From positions 434,001 to 498,000 of the forward strand of contig NZ_RCHR01000003.1 of the NCBI RefSeq assembly GCF_003665065.1: a stretch of 64,000 nucleotides of DNA. The letters are read 5' to 3'. The position numbers and the translations under genes are program-made. Positions 25,976 to 40,445 of the stretch are shown here, piece after piece (positions within the stretch are counted from its first letter, which is position 1; every line of letters starts with the position of its first letter). The notes below the pieces were generated by a model. That model searched no databases. It worked only from the letters and a program-made list of their open reading frames with translations, and was not told where the DNA came from. Source of the DNA: Oceanobacillus piezotolerans (lineage in GTDB: Bacteria > Bacillota > Bacilli > Bacillales > Amphibacillaceae).

Positions 25976-28723
25976 ATGGACTACAAAGACACGTTATTAA
26001 TGCCAGATACAAAGTTTAAAATGCGTGGAAATCTGCCAAATAAAGAGCCAATAAGACAAGAACAATGGGATAATGAAAATATTTATGAAAAGGTACAAGA
26101 ACGCACAAAAGGAAGACCACTTTTTGTTTTACATGATGGGCCTCCATTTGCAAATGGTGATCTTCATATTGGTCATGCGTTAAATAAAATTTTAAAAGAT
26201 ATAATTGTCCGTCATAAATCTATGGCAGGCTATCATGCTCCTTATGTTCCTGGTTGGGATACACATGGTTTACCGATTGAAACGGCTTTAGCTAAGAAGA
26301 AAATTGACCGTAAGAAAATGAGTATTGCAGAATTTAGGCAAAAATGTGCAGAGTATGCATTAAGTCAAGTTGACGGACAACGTGAACAATTCAAGCAGCT
26401 CGGTGTAAGAGGGGATTGGAATAATCCTTATATAACTTTAACAAAAGATTTCGAAGCAGCTCAAATTCAAGTGTTTGGAGAAATGGCGAAGAAAGGGTAT
26501 ATATACAAAGGATTAAAGCCTGTATATTGGTCTCCAACCTCTGAATCTGCCTTAGCAGAAGCGGAAATCGAATACTATGACAAACGATCTGCATCGATTT
26601 ATGTTGCGTTTGAAGTAAAAGATGGTAAAGGTGTATTAGAGCAAGGAGATAAAATCGTAATCTGGACAACAACCCCATGGACCATTCCAGCAAACTTAGG
26701 AATTAGTTTACATCCAGATCTAGATTATGATGTTGCAAGAGTGGGAGAAGATAACTTCGTAGTAGCTCATGAACTCCTAGAAACTGTTGCGGCTGAACTA
26801 GGTTGGGAAAATTATGAAGTCGTTAAATCATTTAAAGGTCAAAAAGCCGATAGAGTGGTAGCGAAGCATCCGTTCTATGACCGAGATTCTATTGTAATGC
26901 TTGGAAATCACGTTACAACCGATGCTGGAACAGGCTGTGTTCATACGGCTCCAGGACACGGGGAAGATGACTTCTATGTTGGGAAACAATATGGCTTAGA
27001 AGCGTTATCTCCAGTCGATGACAAGGGTGTATTCACTGCAGAAGCACCAGGATTTGAAGGTCTATTCTATGATGACGCTAATAAAGTGGTAACAGAGAAA
27101 TTAGAGGCTGCTGGTGCATTATTAAAAATGGGCTTTATTACTCACTCTTATCCACATGACTGGCGTACAAAGAAACCAACCATTTTCCGTGCGACTTCAC
27201 AGTGGTTTGCTTCTATTAAAGATTTCCGTGAAGATATCCTAGACGAGATCAAGAAAGTAAACTGGTACCCAAATTGGGGAGAAACAAGACTCTATAACAT
27301 GGTCCGGGACCGGGAAGACTGGTGTATTTCACGACAACGTACATGGGGCGTTCCAATTCCAGTATTCTACGGAGAAGACGGTACTCCAATTATTACGGAT
27401 GAAACAATTGAACATGTATCTAAATTGTTTGCGGAGCATGGTTCAAATGTATGGTTCGAAAGAGAAGCCAAGGATTTATTGCCAGAAGGATTTACTTCAG
27501 AACATAGTCCGAATGGTAAGTTTACGAAAGAAACAGACATCATGGACGTGTGGTTTGACTCTGGATCTTCACACCAAGCTGTTCTTCTAACACGTGAAGG
27601 CCACAGGAGACCAGCTGATGTGTATTTAGAGGGTAGTGATCAATATCGTGGATGGTTTAACTCATCTCTTTCTACTGCTGTAGCGGTAACAGGTCAGGCG
27701 CCATACAAGAATATTGTAAGCCATGGATTTGTTCTTGATGGAGACGGACGAAAGATGAGTAAATCAATAGGTAACGTCGTATTACCTTCTAAAGTGTTAA
27801 AACAATATGGTGCAGATATTTTACGTTTATGGGTAGCTTCTGTGGACTACCAAGCGGATGTGCGTATCTCGGATGATATCTTAAAACAAATCTCTGAAGC
27901 ATATCGTAAGATTCGTAATACATTCCGCTTCATCCTGGGCAATTTAGCTGACTTCGATCCAGCAACAGATCGTGTTGAAGATAGTGAGCTAGAAGAAGTG
28001 GATCGTTACATGCTTCACCGTTTGCAAGGATTAGTAGCTAGTGTTCAGGAGAGCTATAATAAATTTGAGTACTCACCAATTTATCATCAAATCCATAACT
28101 TCTGTACTGTTGATTTAAGTTCCTTCTATTTAGATTTTGCGAAGGATATTCTGTATATCGAAGCGAAGGATAATAAACGTCGCCGCAGTATTCAAACTGC
28201 TTATTATGAAATTTTAACAACACTTGTTCAATTATTAACCCCAATTATTCCGCATACAGCAGAAGAAGTTTGGGAATTCATTCCTGGTGAAAAACCAGAG
28301 AGTGTACAATTGACAGACATGCCTGAGCCAAGAAAAATACCTGGGTTAAATGAAGATAAATGGGATCACTTTATGAAAGTTAGAGATGACGTGCTTAAAG
28401 CATTGGAAGAAGCTAGAAACAATAAAGTCATCGGTAAGTCTCTTGATGCTAAAATTACCCTAGTGCCGAAAGACAGCGAAACAAAAGAAGTATTGCAATC
28501 TATGGAATATCTCCATCAATACTTAATTGTTTCTGAAGTAGTGCTTGAAGAAGCATCGGCAAATGCAAAAGAATATAAATTTGTCCATGTTCTAGTTGAG
28601 AAACATCCAGCTGAGAAATGTGAACGCTGCTGGGTTTCATCTGACACCGTTGGACATGATCACGATCATCCGACATTATGTACACGTTGTGCAGGCATTG
28701 TAAAAGAAAATTATAGCGAGTAA
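25976..28723 (+). CDS. ileS: Isoleucyl-tRNA synthetase
   Basis: 915 residues. Charges tRNA-Ile with isoleucine and edits valine. Class I signatures HIGH (64-67, in [11 protein letters not shown]) and KMSKS (in [10 protein letters not shown]); editing domain CP1 with [13 protein letters not shown] and [15 protein letters not shown]; anticodon-binding domain; C-terminal zinc site CERCWVS and CTRC. This is the ordinary bacterial type. AAGGAGGAAG precedes the ATG. Expression is controlled by the T-box leader directly upstream. Confidence 0.98.
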   Translation: MDYKDTLLMPDTKFKMRGNLPNKEPIRQEQWDNENIYEKVQERTKGRPLFVLHDGPPFANGDLHIGHALNKILKDIIVRHKSMAGYHAPYVPGWDTHGLPIETALAKKKIDRKKMSIAEFRQKCAEYALSQVDGQREQFKQLGVRGDWNNPYITLTKDFEAAQIQVFGEMAKKGYIYKGLKPVYWSPTSESALAEAEIEYYDKRSASIYVAFEVKDGKGVLEQGDKIVIWTTTPWTIPANLGISLHPDLDYDVARVGEDNFVVAHELLETVAAELGWENYEVVKSFKGQKADRVVAKHPFYDRDSIVMLGNHVTTDAGTGCVHTAPGHGEDDFYVGKQYGLEALSPVDDKGVFTAEAPGFEGLFYDDANKVVTEKLEAAGALLKMGFITHSYPHDWRTKKPTIFRATSQWFASIKDFREDILDEIKKVNWYPNWGETRLYNMVRDREDWCISRQRTWGVPIPVFYGEDGTPIITDETIEHVSKLFAEHGSNVWFEREAKDLLPEGFTSEHSPNGKFTKETDIMDVWFDSGSSHQAVLLTREGHRRPADVYLEGSDQYRGWFNSSLSTAVAVTGQAPYKNIVSHGFVLDGDGRKMSKSIGNVVLPSKVLKQYGADILRLWVASVDYQADVRISDDILKQISEAYRKIRNTFRFILGNLADFDPATDRVEDSELEEVDRYMLHRLQGLVASVQESYNKFEYSPIYHQIHNFCTVDLSSFYLDFAKDILYIEAKDNKRRRSIQTAYYEILTTLVQLLTPIIPHTAEEVWEFIPGEKPESVQLTDMPEPRKIPGLNEDKWDHFMKVRDDVLKALEEARNNKVIGKSLDAKITLVPKDSETKEVLQSMEYLHQYLIVSEVVLEEASANAKEYKFVHVLVEKHPAEKCERCWVSSDTVGHDHDHPTLCTRCAGIVKENYSE

Positions 28724-28726
28724 GAA

Positions 28727-28764
28727 TAAAAATACTCCTCTTTTCGTAGAGGAGTATTTTTGTT
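28727..28764 (+). terminator. Intrinsic terminator after ileS
   Basis: A perfect 14-bp stem AAAAATACTCCTCT/AGAGGAGTATTTTT with a 6-base loop, ending in T residues, starts 4 bases after the stop codon. Confidence 0.92.
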
Positions 28765-28796
28765 TATGATTTTATTATTAATATTAAGTAATATAA

Positions 28797-29257
28797 ATAG
28801 ACTTCTGATTAAGTTAAATTCAAGATAGTGCGTAAAAAACCGCTCCGGAAATACACTACGCTTTCCGCGGGCGCTGCTGAGCCTCCTCGAGACTTTCGTC
28901 TCTGCGGGGTCTCAGCTAGGCTTTTCATCCCGCAGGAGTCTCCGTGTATTTCCTCCGCTAGTATAGCGCTATAAAGAAAACACAACTCCTCATAAGAAGT
29001 GATTGTAGCGAAGGGCAGGCGACTCCTGCGGGAAAAGCAACAAGCGAAGACCCCGCAGGAAGTGAGGGGGTTCAAAGGCTAAGAACGCCCCATCCTGGGG
29101 CAACGCCTTTGTGACCAACGTCCTGTTGGCCCGAGGCTGAGACGTTGCCCGCGGAAAGCGTACTGCCCGCAGCGGAAATCACCAGCATATATTTACAGTG
29201 TGTTTTCGGTATGACACGATAAACTATCTTGAATTCAGTTAATCAGCTTTTTCTATC
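28797..29257 (+). repeat. GC-rich interspersed element, family A, copy 2
   Basis: Ends are ATAGACTTCTGATTA-GTTAAATTC (28797-28821) and GAATTCAGTTAATCAG then TTCTAT (29231-29256), an imperfect inverted pair. Half A (about 28840-28960) and half B (about 29002-29190) each fold on themselves through complementary ends. Half B contains a 56-base double-hairpin module (29074-29129) shared with copy 3. There is no coding capacity with recognisable domains. It stands in the ileS-lspA gap, where B. subtilis has ylyA. Confidence 0.8.
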
Positions 29258-29298
29258 GACTTCATAACAAAAAAGTGCTACTTACTATACGCTTAACA

Positions 29299-29327
29299 TT
29301 GAAAAATTAACCATAAACGTATAAGAT
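29299..29327 (+). promoter_or_regulatory. Likely sigma-A promoter of lspA
   Basis: TTGAAA (29299-29304) and TAAGAT (29322-29327) with a 17-bp spacer, 34 bases before the lspA start codon. Confidence 0.5.
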
Positions 29328-29361
29328 AAATAAGACTTAAGTTAGATTCGGGGGAGAAGAA

Positions 29362-29823
29362 ATGTATTGGTATTATCTCGTTGCAATCATCATTATCGGA
29401 ATAGATCAATTAACAAAATGGATTGTTGTAAAAACAATGGAAATAGGAGAAAGTATTACTGTAATTGATGGCTTCTTCTATTTAACATCACACCGTAATC
29501 AAGGAGCTGCCTGGGGAATACTTCAAGGGCAAATGGGTTTCTTCTATATTATTACCATTATAGTTGTTCTTGGAGTTATTTTTTACATGCAAAAATACGC
29601 GAAATACGATAAAATTTTAGGCTTAGGATTAAGTTTTATCTTAGGTGGAGCAATCGGGAATTTTATCGACCGTTTGTTGAGACAAGAAGTGGTTGACTTC
29701 TTCAATTTCTACATATTTAACTATAATTTCCCTATTTTTAATATAGCTGATTCTGCTTTAACGATTGGTGTAGTATTGGTTATTATCTCAACCATCCGAG
29801 AAGAAACAAAGAAAGGAAAATAA
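29362..29823 (+). CDS. lspA: Lipoprotein signal peptidase (signal peptidase II)
   Basis: 153 residues, four transmembrane segments. Cleaves the signal peptide of diacylglyceryl-modified prolipoproteins at the membrane. Conserved blocks: [11 protein letters not shown] at the start, [25 protein letters not shown] (first catalytic Asp) and [14 protein letters not shown] (second catalytic Asp). GGGGGAGAAG precedes the ATG. rluD follows 4 bp downstream. Confidence 0.97.
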   Translation: MYWYYLVAIIIIGIDQLTKWIVVKTMEIGESITVIDGFFYLTSHRNQGAAWGILQGQMGFFYIITIIVVLGVIFYMQKYAKYDKILGLGLSFILGGAIGNFIDRLLRQEVVDFFNFYIFNYNFPIFNIADSALTIGVVLVIISTIREETKKGK

Positions 29824-29827
29824 TGAA

Positions 29828-30739
29828 ATGAGTACTTTTCAACATATTGTCACAGAGGAGCAAGCAAAGGCCAGAGTAGATAAACTACTTTCCGATATTA
29901 ACCCAGAGATTTCCCGCTCACAGATCCAATCCTGGATCAGTGATGGGTACGTAACAGTAAATGGAGAAGCCGTTAAAGCAAATTACAAATGCCAAACTAA
30001 AGATCTTGTAGAATGGTCTATTCCAGAAGTAGAACCGTTACACATTACCGGAGAAAATATTCCGTTAGATATTGTCTATGAAGATGGAGATTTATTGGTT
30101 GTTAATAAACCAAAAGGAATGGTTGTCCATCCATCTGCTGGCCATCAAAGTGGTACACTTGTCCACGCTTTACTTTATCATTGTGATGATCTTTCAGGTA
30201 TCAATGGTGTAGAGCGACCAGGAATTGTGCACCGTATTGATAAAGATACGAGTGGGCTATTAGTGGTTGCTAAGAATGACTTTACACATGTTCAGCTATC
30301 TGAGCAGCTAGCATCAAAAGAAATTAAACGAGCTTATGAGGCAATTGTCCATGGTGAGATACCTCATGAAACAGGTCTAATTGACGCGCCGATTGGCAGA
30401 GATTCCAAAGACAGACAGAAAATGGGCGTTGTAGAAAATGGCAAGCCTGCTGTAACTCATTTTCGAGTAATATCACGCTTTCCGGATTATACGCATATCG
30501 AATGTAGACTGGAAACAGGAAGAACGCATCAAATTCGTGTGCACATGAGATATATTGGCTATCCATTAGTAGGTGACCCGAAGTATGGTCAAAGAAAAAC
30601 ATTGGATACAGATGGACAAGCCCTACATGCAAAGGTGCTAGGCTTTAAGCATCCTAGAAAACAGGAATGGATGGAGTTTGAGGCAGAGCCGCCACAGTAC
30701 TTTGCAGACACATTGGATTATATTAAGAAATTGTATTGA
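29828..30739 (+). CDS. rluD: 23S rRNA pseudouridine synthase, RluD family (YlyB)
   Basis: 303 residues. N-terminal S4 RNA-binding domain (about 15-75: ARVDKLLSDI, SRSQIQSWISDGYVTVNG), then the RluA-type catalytic domain with VVNKPKGMVVHPS, GIVHRIDKDTSGLLVVAKN (catalytic Asp), and RLETGRTHQIRVHM. Homologues modify U1911, 1915 and 1917 in helix 69; the exact sites of this protein are inferred. Its TGA stop lies inside the -35 of the pyr operon promoter. Confidence 0.93.
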   Translation: MSTFQHIVTEEQAKARVDKLLSDINPEISRSQIQSWISDGYVTVNGEAVKANYKCQTKDLVEWSIPEVEPLHITGENIPLDIVYEDGDLLVVNKPKGMVVHPSAGHQSGTLVHALLYHCDDLSGINGVERPGIVHRIDKDTSGLLVVAKNDFTHVQLSEQLASKEIKRAYEAIVHGEIPHETGLIDAPIGRDSKDRQKMGVVENGKPAVTHFRVISRFPDYTHIECRLETGRTHQIRVHMRYIGYPLVGDPKYGQRKTLDTDGQALHAKVLGFKHPRKQEWMEFEAEPPQYFADTLDYIKKLY

Positions 30740-30764
30740 CATATTCCAAAGAGTTTGAAATAAT
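30736..30764 (+). promoter_or_regulatory. Sigma-A promoter of the pyr operon
   Basis: A perfect -35 TTGACA (30736-30741), overlapping the rluD stop codon, and AATAAT (30759-30764) with a 17-bp spacer. Confidence 0.75.
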
Positions 30765-30784
30765 GTAACTAAGTTAATAAAGAG

Positions 30785-30885
30785 TCCTTTTAAAGATAGT
30801 CCCGTGAGGCTAAAAAAGGTATCGGATGAACGGTGTCATTACCGATACAAAACCCTTTTTTCCTTATGGAAAAAAGGGTTTTTTT
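30785..30885 (+). promoter_or_regulatory. PyrR-dependent attenuator 1 (5' leader)
   Basis: The PyrR binding-loop consensus is fully matched by AGTCCCGTGAGGCT (30798-30811). Downstream a perfect 14-bp terminator stem (AAACCCTTTTTTCC with GGAAAAAAGGGTTT, about 30850-30881) ends in T residues. PyrR with UMP or UTP is known to bind the loop and favour termination. Confidence 0.9.
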
Positions 30886-30908
30886 ATGTAAAGCTTCATT
30901 TTTAATGA

Positions 30909-31469
<561 letters not shown>

Positions 31470-31484
31470 AATAAGGAATCAACT

Positions 31485-31589
31485 TTTAACTAAATCCAGA
31501 GAGGTTTAGAAAGTTGCTAATTTGTAAACGTGTATTTTCTGAATTTGTACACGTCTACCCCTTTGCAGCTTTCTGCAAAGGGGTTTTTT
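31485..31589 (+). promoter_or_regulatory. PyrR-dependent attenuator 2 (pyrR-pyrB gap)
   Basis: AATCCAGAGAGGTT (31493-31506) is a full match to the PyrR loop consensus. A perfect 10-bp terminator stem CCCCTTTGCA/TGCAAAGGGG (31558-31567 with 31574-31583) with six T residues follows. B. subtilis has a third attenuator because pyrP lies between pyrR and pyrB; here pyrP and one attenuator are absent. Confidence 0.9.
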
Positions 31590-31628
31590 AATGCCAATAA
31601 TGATTCCTTTTATGAGGGAGAGAGTAGT

Positions 31629-32555
31629 ATGAAAAGGGATTTTATATCAGTAGAACAATTATCAGTAGAAGAGATTTATAAGGTAATGAATCTAGCGGAG
31701 TATTATCGTCTGGAAGACATTCATTTAAATAATGGGTATTTCGTTGCTAATTTATTCTTTGAGCCTAGCACAAGAACAAAGATGAGCTTTGTTGTAGCAG
31801 AGAGACGATTAGGATTAGAAGTACTCGATTTTCATGCGGAAGCATCTAGTGTACTAAAAGGAGAATCTCTCTATGATACGGCAAAAACTTTTGAAGCGAT
31901 TGGTGCAAATATGCTAGTCATTCGCCATGAAGCTGATGATTGGTATGAGGAGCTTCAAAACAAACTTTCGATCCCCATCATAAACGCTGGAGCTGGCAAG
32001 CAGGAGCATCCTACTCAGTGTATGCTTGATCTTTTAACCATCTATCAGGAGTTTCATACTTTCGAAGGTTTAAAAATCTGTATTGTCGGTGATATCAGGC
32101 ATAGTCGAGTAGCGAGGTCTAATGCTAACGCTTTAAAAAGGCTCGGGGCAGATGTAAGCTTATGCGCTGCTCCGGGTTTTGAGGATGCTTCTCTGGATTT
32201 TCCATATATGACGATCGATGAAGCGGCAGATAAGTGTAATGTTCTTATGCTACTCCGTATCCAGCATGAACGCCATGAATATCAATCTGAAACAACGAAT
32301 TATCTTGAACAATATGGACTTACGAAATGCCGCGAAAGAAGAATGAAACCGAATGCGATTATTATGCATCCAGCACCGATAAATCGTAATGTCGAGATCG
32401 ATACGGATTTAGTCGAATGCGAACGGTCACGGATTTTTAAACAAATGAACAATGGTGTTTATATTCGTATGGCTACGATGATGTACTTATTCAAAGAATG
32501 GGGGATGACCAATGAAAGTCTTACTAACAAATGGCAAACGTTTGCTACCATCTAA
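31629..32555 (+). CDS. pyrB: Aspartate carbamoyltransferase catalytic subunit
   Basis: 308 residues. Makes carbamoyl-aspartate from carbamoyl phosphate and aspartate. Carbamoyl phosphate loop [12 protein letters not shown] (about 43-54), [36 protein letters not shown], and [12 protein letters not shown] are present. ATG 31629 follows GAGGGAGAGAG; the longer upstream open frame runs through attenuator 2 and is not coding. The C-terminus extends 44 bp into pyrC, an unusually long overlap in another frame. Confidence 0.96.
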   Translation: MKRDFISVEQLSVEEIYKVMNLAEYYRLEDIHLNNGYFVANLFFEPSTRTKMSFVVAERRLGLEVLDFHAEASSVLKGESLYDTAKTFEAIGANMLVIRHEADDWYEELQNKLSIPIINAGAGKQEHPTQCMLDLLTIYQEFHTFEGLKICIVGDIRHSRVARSNANALKRLGADVSLCAAPGFEDASLDFPYMTIDEAADKCNVLMLLRIQHERHEYQSETTNYLEQYGLTKCRERRMKPNAIIMHPAPINRNVEIDTDLVECERSRIFKQMNNGVYIRMATMMYLFKEWGMTNESLTNKWQTFATI

Positions 32556-33816
32556 TGAATTAATTGATTGTGAAGTATTAATTGAGGATAACCAGATTAA
32601 AAAAATTGCAACAGGGATTCAAGAGGATGCGAACGAAACGGTAAATCTAAAAGGGAACCTTATTTTACCAGGTTTTATTGATGTCCACATTCACCTAAGA
32701 GAACCAGGGGGAGAACATAAAGAAACGATTCTTACTGGCACGAAAGCTGCTGCTCGTGGTGGATATACGACGGTATGTGCCATGCCAAACACGAATCCAG
32801 TGCCGGACAGCGCCCAATCGGTAAAGGCATTATTGGAAAGAATCGAGAGTGATGCTCAAGTGCGTGTATTACCATATGCTTCTATTACAAAGGGGCTTAA
32901 AGGAGAAGAATTAACGAATATTAAAGAGCTTGCAGAGATGAATGTATTTGCTTTTACAGATGATGGAGTTGGAATTCAAACCGCTGATCAAATGCTTCAA
33001 GCAATGCGGCTAGCAAGTAAAGCTGGTGTCCCAGTAGTTGCCCATTGTGAGGATAATTCCCTTATTTATGGTGGAGTTGTTCATGATGGGAAAGTAAGTC
33101 AAAGACTAGGTTTACCGGGTATTCCTTCTTTAGCGGAATCCGTTCAGATTGCTAGAGATGTATTACTAGCAGAAGAAGCGAATTGTCATTATCATGTTTG
33201 CCATGTAAGTACAAAGGAATCGGTACGTGTCATACGTGACGCAAAACGAGCGGGTATTCATGTAACTGCTGAAGTAACACCGCACCATCTATTATTGAAC
33301 GAAAGCGACATCTTAAAAAATGATGCAAATTACAAAATGAATCCACCTTTGCGTTCGAAAGAAGATCAAGAGGCATTGTTGGAAGCTCTTTTAGACGGAA
33401 CCATTGATTTTATTGCAACAGATCATGCGCCACATGCTGCAGATGAGAAAGCAAAAGGGATGCTCGATGCACCATTTGGAATTGTGGGATTAGAAACAGC
33501 ATTTCCACTACTTTATACGCACCTTGTAAAAACGAACAAAATTACACTGGCCCAATTAGTAGAATGGATGACAGTGAAACCGGCAAAAACATTTGGCTTA
33601 CCATATGGAGTTCTTGAGGAAAATCATATAGCAGACATCACTGTAGTTCAATTAGATGAAGGAACGGCAATTGACAAAGAAACTTTCTATTCCAAAGGGA
33701 AAAACACTCCTTTTAATGGATGGAAGGTTTATGGAAATCCAGCTTTAACTATCGCCGAAGGAAAAATAGTTTATAGCAAGGAGGATGTACATGTTCAAAC
33801 GACAATTAGTTCTTGA
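32512..33816 (+). CDS. pyrC: Dihydroorotase
   Basis: 434 residues. Cyclises carbamoyl-aspartate to dihydroorotate. Type I, metal-dependent: [15 protein letters not shown] (metal histidines), [39 protein letters not shown], and [14 protein letters not shown] with the catalytic aspartate. The start lies within the pyrB end and the stop lies 26 bp inside carA, so translation in this part of the operon is tightly coupled. Confidence 0.97.
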   Translation: MKVLLTNGKRLLPSNELIDCEVLIEDNQIKKIATGIQEDANETVNLKGNLILPGFIDVHIHLREPGGEHKETILTGTKAAARGGYTTVCAMPNTNPVPDSAQSVKALLERIESDAQVRVLPYASITKGLKGEELTNIKELAEMNVFAFTDDGVGIQTADQMLQAMRLASKAGVPVVAHCEDNSLIYGGVVHDGKVSQRLGLPGIPSLAESVQIARDVLLAEEANCHYHVCHVSTKESVRVIRDAKRAGIHVTAEVTPHHLLLNESDILKNDANYKMNPPLRSKEDQEALLEALLDGTIDFIATDHAPHAADEKAKGMLDAPFGIVGLETAFPLLYTHLVKTNKITLAQLVEWMTVKPAKTFGLPYGVLEENHIADITVVQLDEGTAIDKETFYSKGKNTPFNGWKVYGNPALTIAEGKIVYSKEDVHVQTTISS

Positions 33817-34891
33817 GGATGGAACTGTATTAATCGGAGAGGGATTCGGCAGTGAACGGGTTTCAAAAGGGGAAGTTGTATTTAACACAGGGATGACAGG
33901 ATACCAAGAGGTCATTACCGACCCATCTTATTGTGGACAAATTGTGGTTATGACATATCCGCTTATTGGGAATTATGGAGTCAATCGGGATGATTTTGAA
34001 ACGGTTTCTCCATACATTCATGGCCTTGTTGTAAAGGAAGCAAATGAACATCCATCGAACTTCAGAAATGAAGAAAGCTTAGATCAATTCTTAAAAGCAC
34101 ATGATATACCAGGAATTTCCGGCGTCGATACCCGCAAATTGACAAAAATAATTCGGAAGTACGGTACCATGAAAGCAGTCATTGCTGATATGAATGTAAC
34201 AGCAGAAGAATTAGTTGCCGAAATGAAAGTGAACGAACTTCCAAGAGATGGAGTAAAACGAACATCTACAACCAGACCTTATGTTGTTCCTGGTAGAGGG
34301 TTACGTATTGTAATGGTAGATTTCGGTGCTAAGCATGGTATTTTAAGAGAATTAACAAAGCGTAATTGCCATATAACTGTTGTACCATATAACTATTCTG
34401 CAGAGAATATTTTACGACTGAAACCGGATGGGGTAATGCTGACCAATGGACCGGGAGATCCAAAAGATGTTCCGGAAGCAATTCATATGATTAAGCAAGT
34501 AATAGGCAATATTCCTATCTTTGGAATTTGCTTAGGGCACCAGTTATTGGCACTAGCAAACGGAGCAGATACAGAAAAGATGAAATTCGGCCATCGTGGT
34601 GCAAACCATCCTGTTAAAGATATACGGACTAACAAAACGTACTTAACTTCGCAAAATCATAGTTACGCTGTCAGTAAAGCGTCATTAAAAAATACTGACT
34701 TGGAATTAACGCAAATAGCACTTAACGATAACACGGTCGAAGGATTAAAACATAAAGTCTACCCAGTATTTTCAGTACAATATCATCCAGAAGCATCACC
34801 AGGACCAGAAGATACGAATTATTTATTTGATGAATTTCTCAATATAATAAAAGACAATCAAAAGAAAAAAGAGGTGGAAGTCTATGCCTAA
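33791..34891 (+). CDS. carA: Carbamoyl phosphate synthase small subunit (pyrimidine specific)
   Basis: 366 residues. Glutaminase subunit delivering ammonia to CarB. N-terminal interaction domain, then the class I amidotransferase domain with [12 protein letters not shown] (nucleophile Cys), [11 protein letters not shown], and [13 protein letters not shown] (catalytic His and Glu). ATG 33791 is favoured over 33785 because the perfect AAGGAGG (33778-33784) is spaced 6 bases before it. Known in Bacillus as pyrAA. Overlaps carB by 8 bp. Confidence 0.97.
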   Translation: MFKRQLVLEDGTVLIGEGFGSERVSKGEVVFNTGMTGYQEVITDPSYCGQIVVMTYPLIGNYGVNRDDFETVSPYIHGLVVKEANEHPSNFRNEESLDQFLKAHDIPGISGVDTRKLTKIIRKYGTMKAVIADMNVTAEELVAEMKVNELPRDGVKRTSTTRPYVVPGRGLRIVMVDFGAKHGILRELTKRNCHITVVPYNYSAENILRLKPDGVMLTNGPGDPKDVPEAIHMIKQVIGNIPIFGICLGHQLLALANGADTEKMKFGHRGANHPVKDIRTNKTYLTSQNHSYAVSKASLKNTDLELTQIALNDNTVEGLKHKVYPVFSVQYHPEASPGPEDTNYLFDEFLNIIKDNQKKKEVEVYA

Positions 34892-37800
34892 AAATACATC
34901 TATACAGAAGATTTTAGTTATTGGTTCTGGTCCTATTATTATTGGGCAAGCGGCAGAGTTTGACTACTCGGGCACCCAAGCCTGTCAAGCTTTGAAAGAA
35001 GAAGGCTATACGGTGATATTAGCAAACTCCAATCCAGCTACAATTATGACCGACCAAACCGTAGCAGACAAAATATATATGGAGCCACTTACTGTCGAGT
35101 TTTTAACTAAAATTATTCATAAAGAAAAACCAGATGCCCTTCTACCTACTTTAGGTGGACAGACAGGATTAAATCTAGCAATGGATCTAGAGAATTCTGG
35201 GGTATTAGATAGATATGGAATCACTTTGTTAGGTACCTCTTTAGAAGCAATCCAAAAGGCTGAGGACCGAGAGCAATTTCGTGATTTAATGCAGAAGTTA
35301 AACGAACCAGTTCCAGAGAGCACCATTGTTCATACAGTGGAACAAGCACTTCGCTTCGCTGAGGAGATCGGTTTTCCATTAATCGTTCGTCCTGCATTTA
35401 CACTCGGTGGAACAGGTGGTGGGATGTGCTATAATCTTGAAGATTTGAAAGAGATTACAAAAAACGGACTTTCTCTATCGCCTGTAAATCAATGTTTGAT
35501 AGAACGTAATATCGCCGGGTTTAAAGAAATTGAATACGAAGTAATGCGTGATTCTAACGATCAGGCCATCGTGGTATGTAATATGGAAAATATCGATCCC
35601 GTAGGAATTCATACTGGGGATTCGATGGTCGTAGCTCCATCACAAACGCTAAGTGACAGAGAATACCATATGCTTCGAAATGCTTCCTTAAAGATTATTC
35701 GTGCTTTAAAAATAGAAGGTGGCTGTAATGTACAGCTTGCTCTGGACCCAGATAGTTTTGATTATTTTATTATTGAGGTAAATCCAAGGGTTTCCCGTTC
35801 TAGTGCACTCGCATCCAAAGCGACTGGTTATCCAATTGCAAAAGTAGCTGCGAAAATTGCAGTAGGCTATACATTGGACGAAATTATTAATCCAGTCACT
35901 GGTACTACATATGCCATGTTCGAACCATCTTTAGACTATGTTGTAACAAAAATCCCTCGTTTTCCATTTGATAAATTCATAATGGGTGACAGAAGATTGG
36001 GAACACAAATGAAAGCCACAGGAGAGATTATGGCAATTGGCCGGAATTTTGAAGAATCTTTCTTAAAGGGTATCAGGTCATTAGATAGCATTTCAGAGGA
36101 ATTGTGGTTGGATACGCTGGTACTTATAAACCATGATGTGCTAGTGGAACGGGTAGTAAAAGCTGATGATGAAAGGATTTTTGTTCTTGCTGAATTACTT
36201 CGCAGGGGGATGACGGTAGAAGAACTTCATTCATTAACTAAAATAGATCGCTTTTTTTTAGTGAAGTTTCAAGCAATCGTTCAATTGGAGAAAGATATAG
36301 AAAGTAATCCATTCTCCCTTGAGATATTAAGAACAGCGAAAAGAAAAGGAATTTCAGATGTCCAATTAGCAAGACTTTGGAATACCAGTTTAGATAAGGT
36401 CTATCAACTTCGGATGGCGAATAGTATCCAACCAATTTATAAAATGGTAGATACCTGTGCTGCTGAATTTGAATCAGCAACTCCATATTTCTATAGTACG
36501 TATGAGGAAGAAAATGAATCTGTTGTAAATAATCGAAAGAAAATACTTGTATTAGGTTCTGGACCAATCCGAATCGGGCAAGGAATTGAATTTGACTATG
36601 CAACGGTTCATTCAGTGAAAGCAATTAAAGAGATGGGCTATGAAGCGATTATTATGAATAATAATCCTGAAACAGTTTCAACGGATTTTAGTATCTCCGA
36701 TAAGTTGTACTTCGAACCATTAACATTAGAAGATGTGATGCATGTTGTTGAATTAGAAAGGCCAGAGGGAGTTATTGTCCAATTTGGTGGCCAAACAGCT
36801 ATTAATCTTGCGGAAGGTTTAAGTCGAAGAGGTGTGAAGATTCTTGGAACAAGCTTAGAATCGATTGATGCAGCAGAAGATCGTGACAAATTTGAGCAGC
36901 TGCTTGATAATCTAAATTTGGTACGACCTAAAGGGAAAGCAGTTCGAAAATATGAAGATGCTATTACGGTAGCTAATGAGATAGGATATCCAGTCCTTGT
37001 CCGACCATCCTATGTTATTGGTGGAAGTAAGATGGAAATTGTACACCATGACGAAGAGTTACAAGCTTATTTAGCTAAATCTGACAATATTAATCCTGAA
37101 CACCCTATTTTAATTGATCAGTATCTCACTGGAATGGAAGTCGAGGTAGATGCCATTTGCGATGGAGAAACAACCATTATACCTGGTATTATGGAGCATA
37201 TTGAACGTTCTGGTGTTCACTCCGGTGATTCTATGGCTGTTTATCCTCCACAGCGAATCTCTAAATCTATTAATGAGGCCTTACTGGACTCGACAATCAA
37301 GATCGCCAAAGCCTTACAAATTAAAGGGTTGGTTAATATTCAATTTATCGTACGCGAAGAAGAGGTTTACGTGATTGAAGTGAACCCTCGTGCAAGCAGA
37401 ACTATTCCATTCCTAAGTAAGATTACGGGCGTAACGATGGCAAACATTGCAACGAAATGTATACTGGGAACTAAGTTAAGGGATCTAGGCTTTAAGACAG
37501 GGATTTTACCAGAGAAGAAACAAGTATCTGTCAAGATACCAGTATTCTCCTTCGCAAAATTACGGAGCGTAGATACCATATTGGGACCAGAAATGAAATC
37601 AACAGGAGAAGCAATTGGTTACGATAAGACATTGGAAAAGGCTTTATATAAAGGGCTATTAGCCGCTGGTATCCAAGTGCCCCAAGAGGGTGGAGTTCTC
37701 TTAACTGTTGCGGATAAGGATAAAGAGGAAATGTTAGAAATTGCAACCCGATTCTATAAGCTAGGCTTTCATCTCTATGCAACGAGTGGAACGGCAAAAT

Positions 37801-38077
37801 ATATCCAAGATTCCTATATCCATGTAACAGAAGTATCAAAAGTAGGTGCAGATAAACCAAATGTTTTATCCATTATAGAAGAAGGAAAAGTACAGTTTGT
37901 CGTCAACACAATGAGCTCTAGGAACAAGCCTCGTTCCGATGGCTTTATTATTCGGAGGCAGGCAGTAGAGCATGGAATTCCTTGTTTAACTAGCTTAGAT
38001 ACAGCGACAGCGATTGTTAATGTCATTGACTCAACCACATTTAGTGCTAATCCTATTTCAGATAAAGAGGCTGTTAT

Positions 38078-38081
<4 letters not shown>
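34884..38081 (+). CDS. carB: Carbamoyl phosphate synthase large subunit
   Basis: 1065 residues. Two homologous ATP-grasp halves: the first starts [22 protein letters not shown], the second (about residue 553) [21 protein letters not shown]. Both carry [17 protein letters not shown] / [17 protein letters not shown] nucleotide loops. A C-terminal MGS-like regulatory domain (about 930-1060) contains the motif [11 protein letters not shown]. It makes carbamoyl phosphate for the pathway encoded around it (pyrAB in B. subtilis). Confidence 0.98.

Positions 38082-40431
<2,350 letters not shown>

Positions 40432-40445
<14 letters not shown>

Noticed and set aside
31530-31628. Upstream extension of pyrB
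   Set aside because: It runs through the PyrR attenuator terminator. The ATG at 31629 has a good ribosome binding site and matches the family N-terminus.
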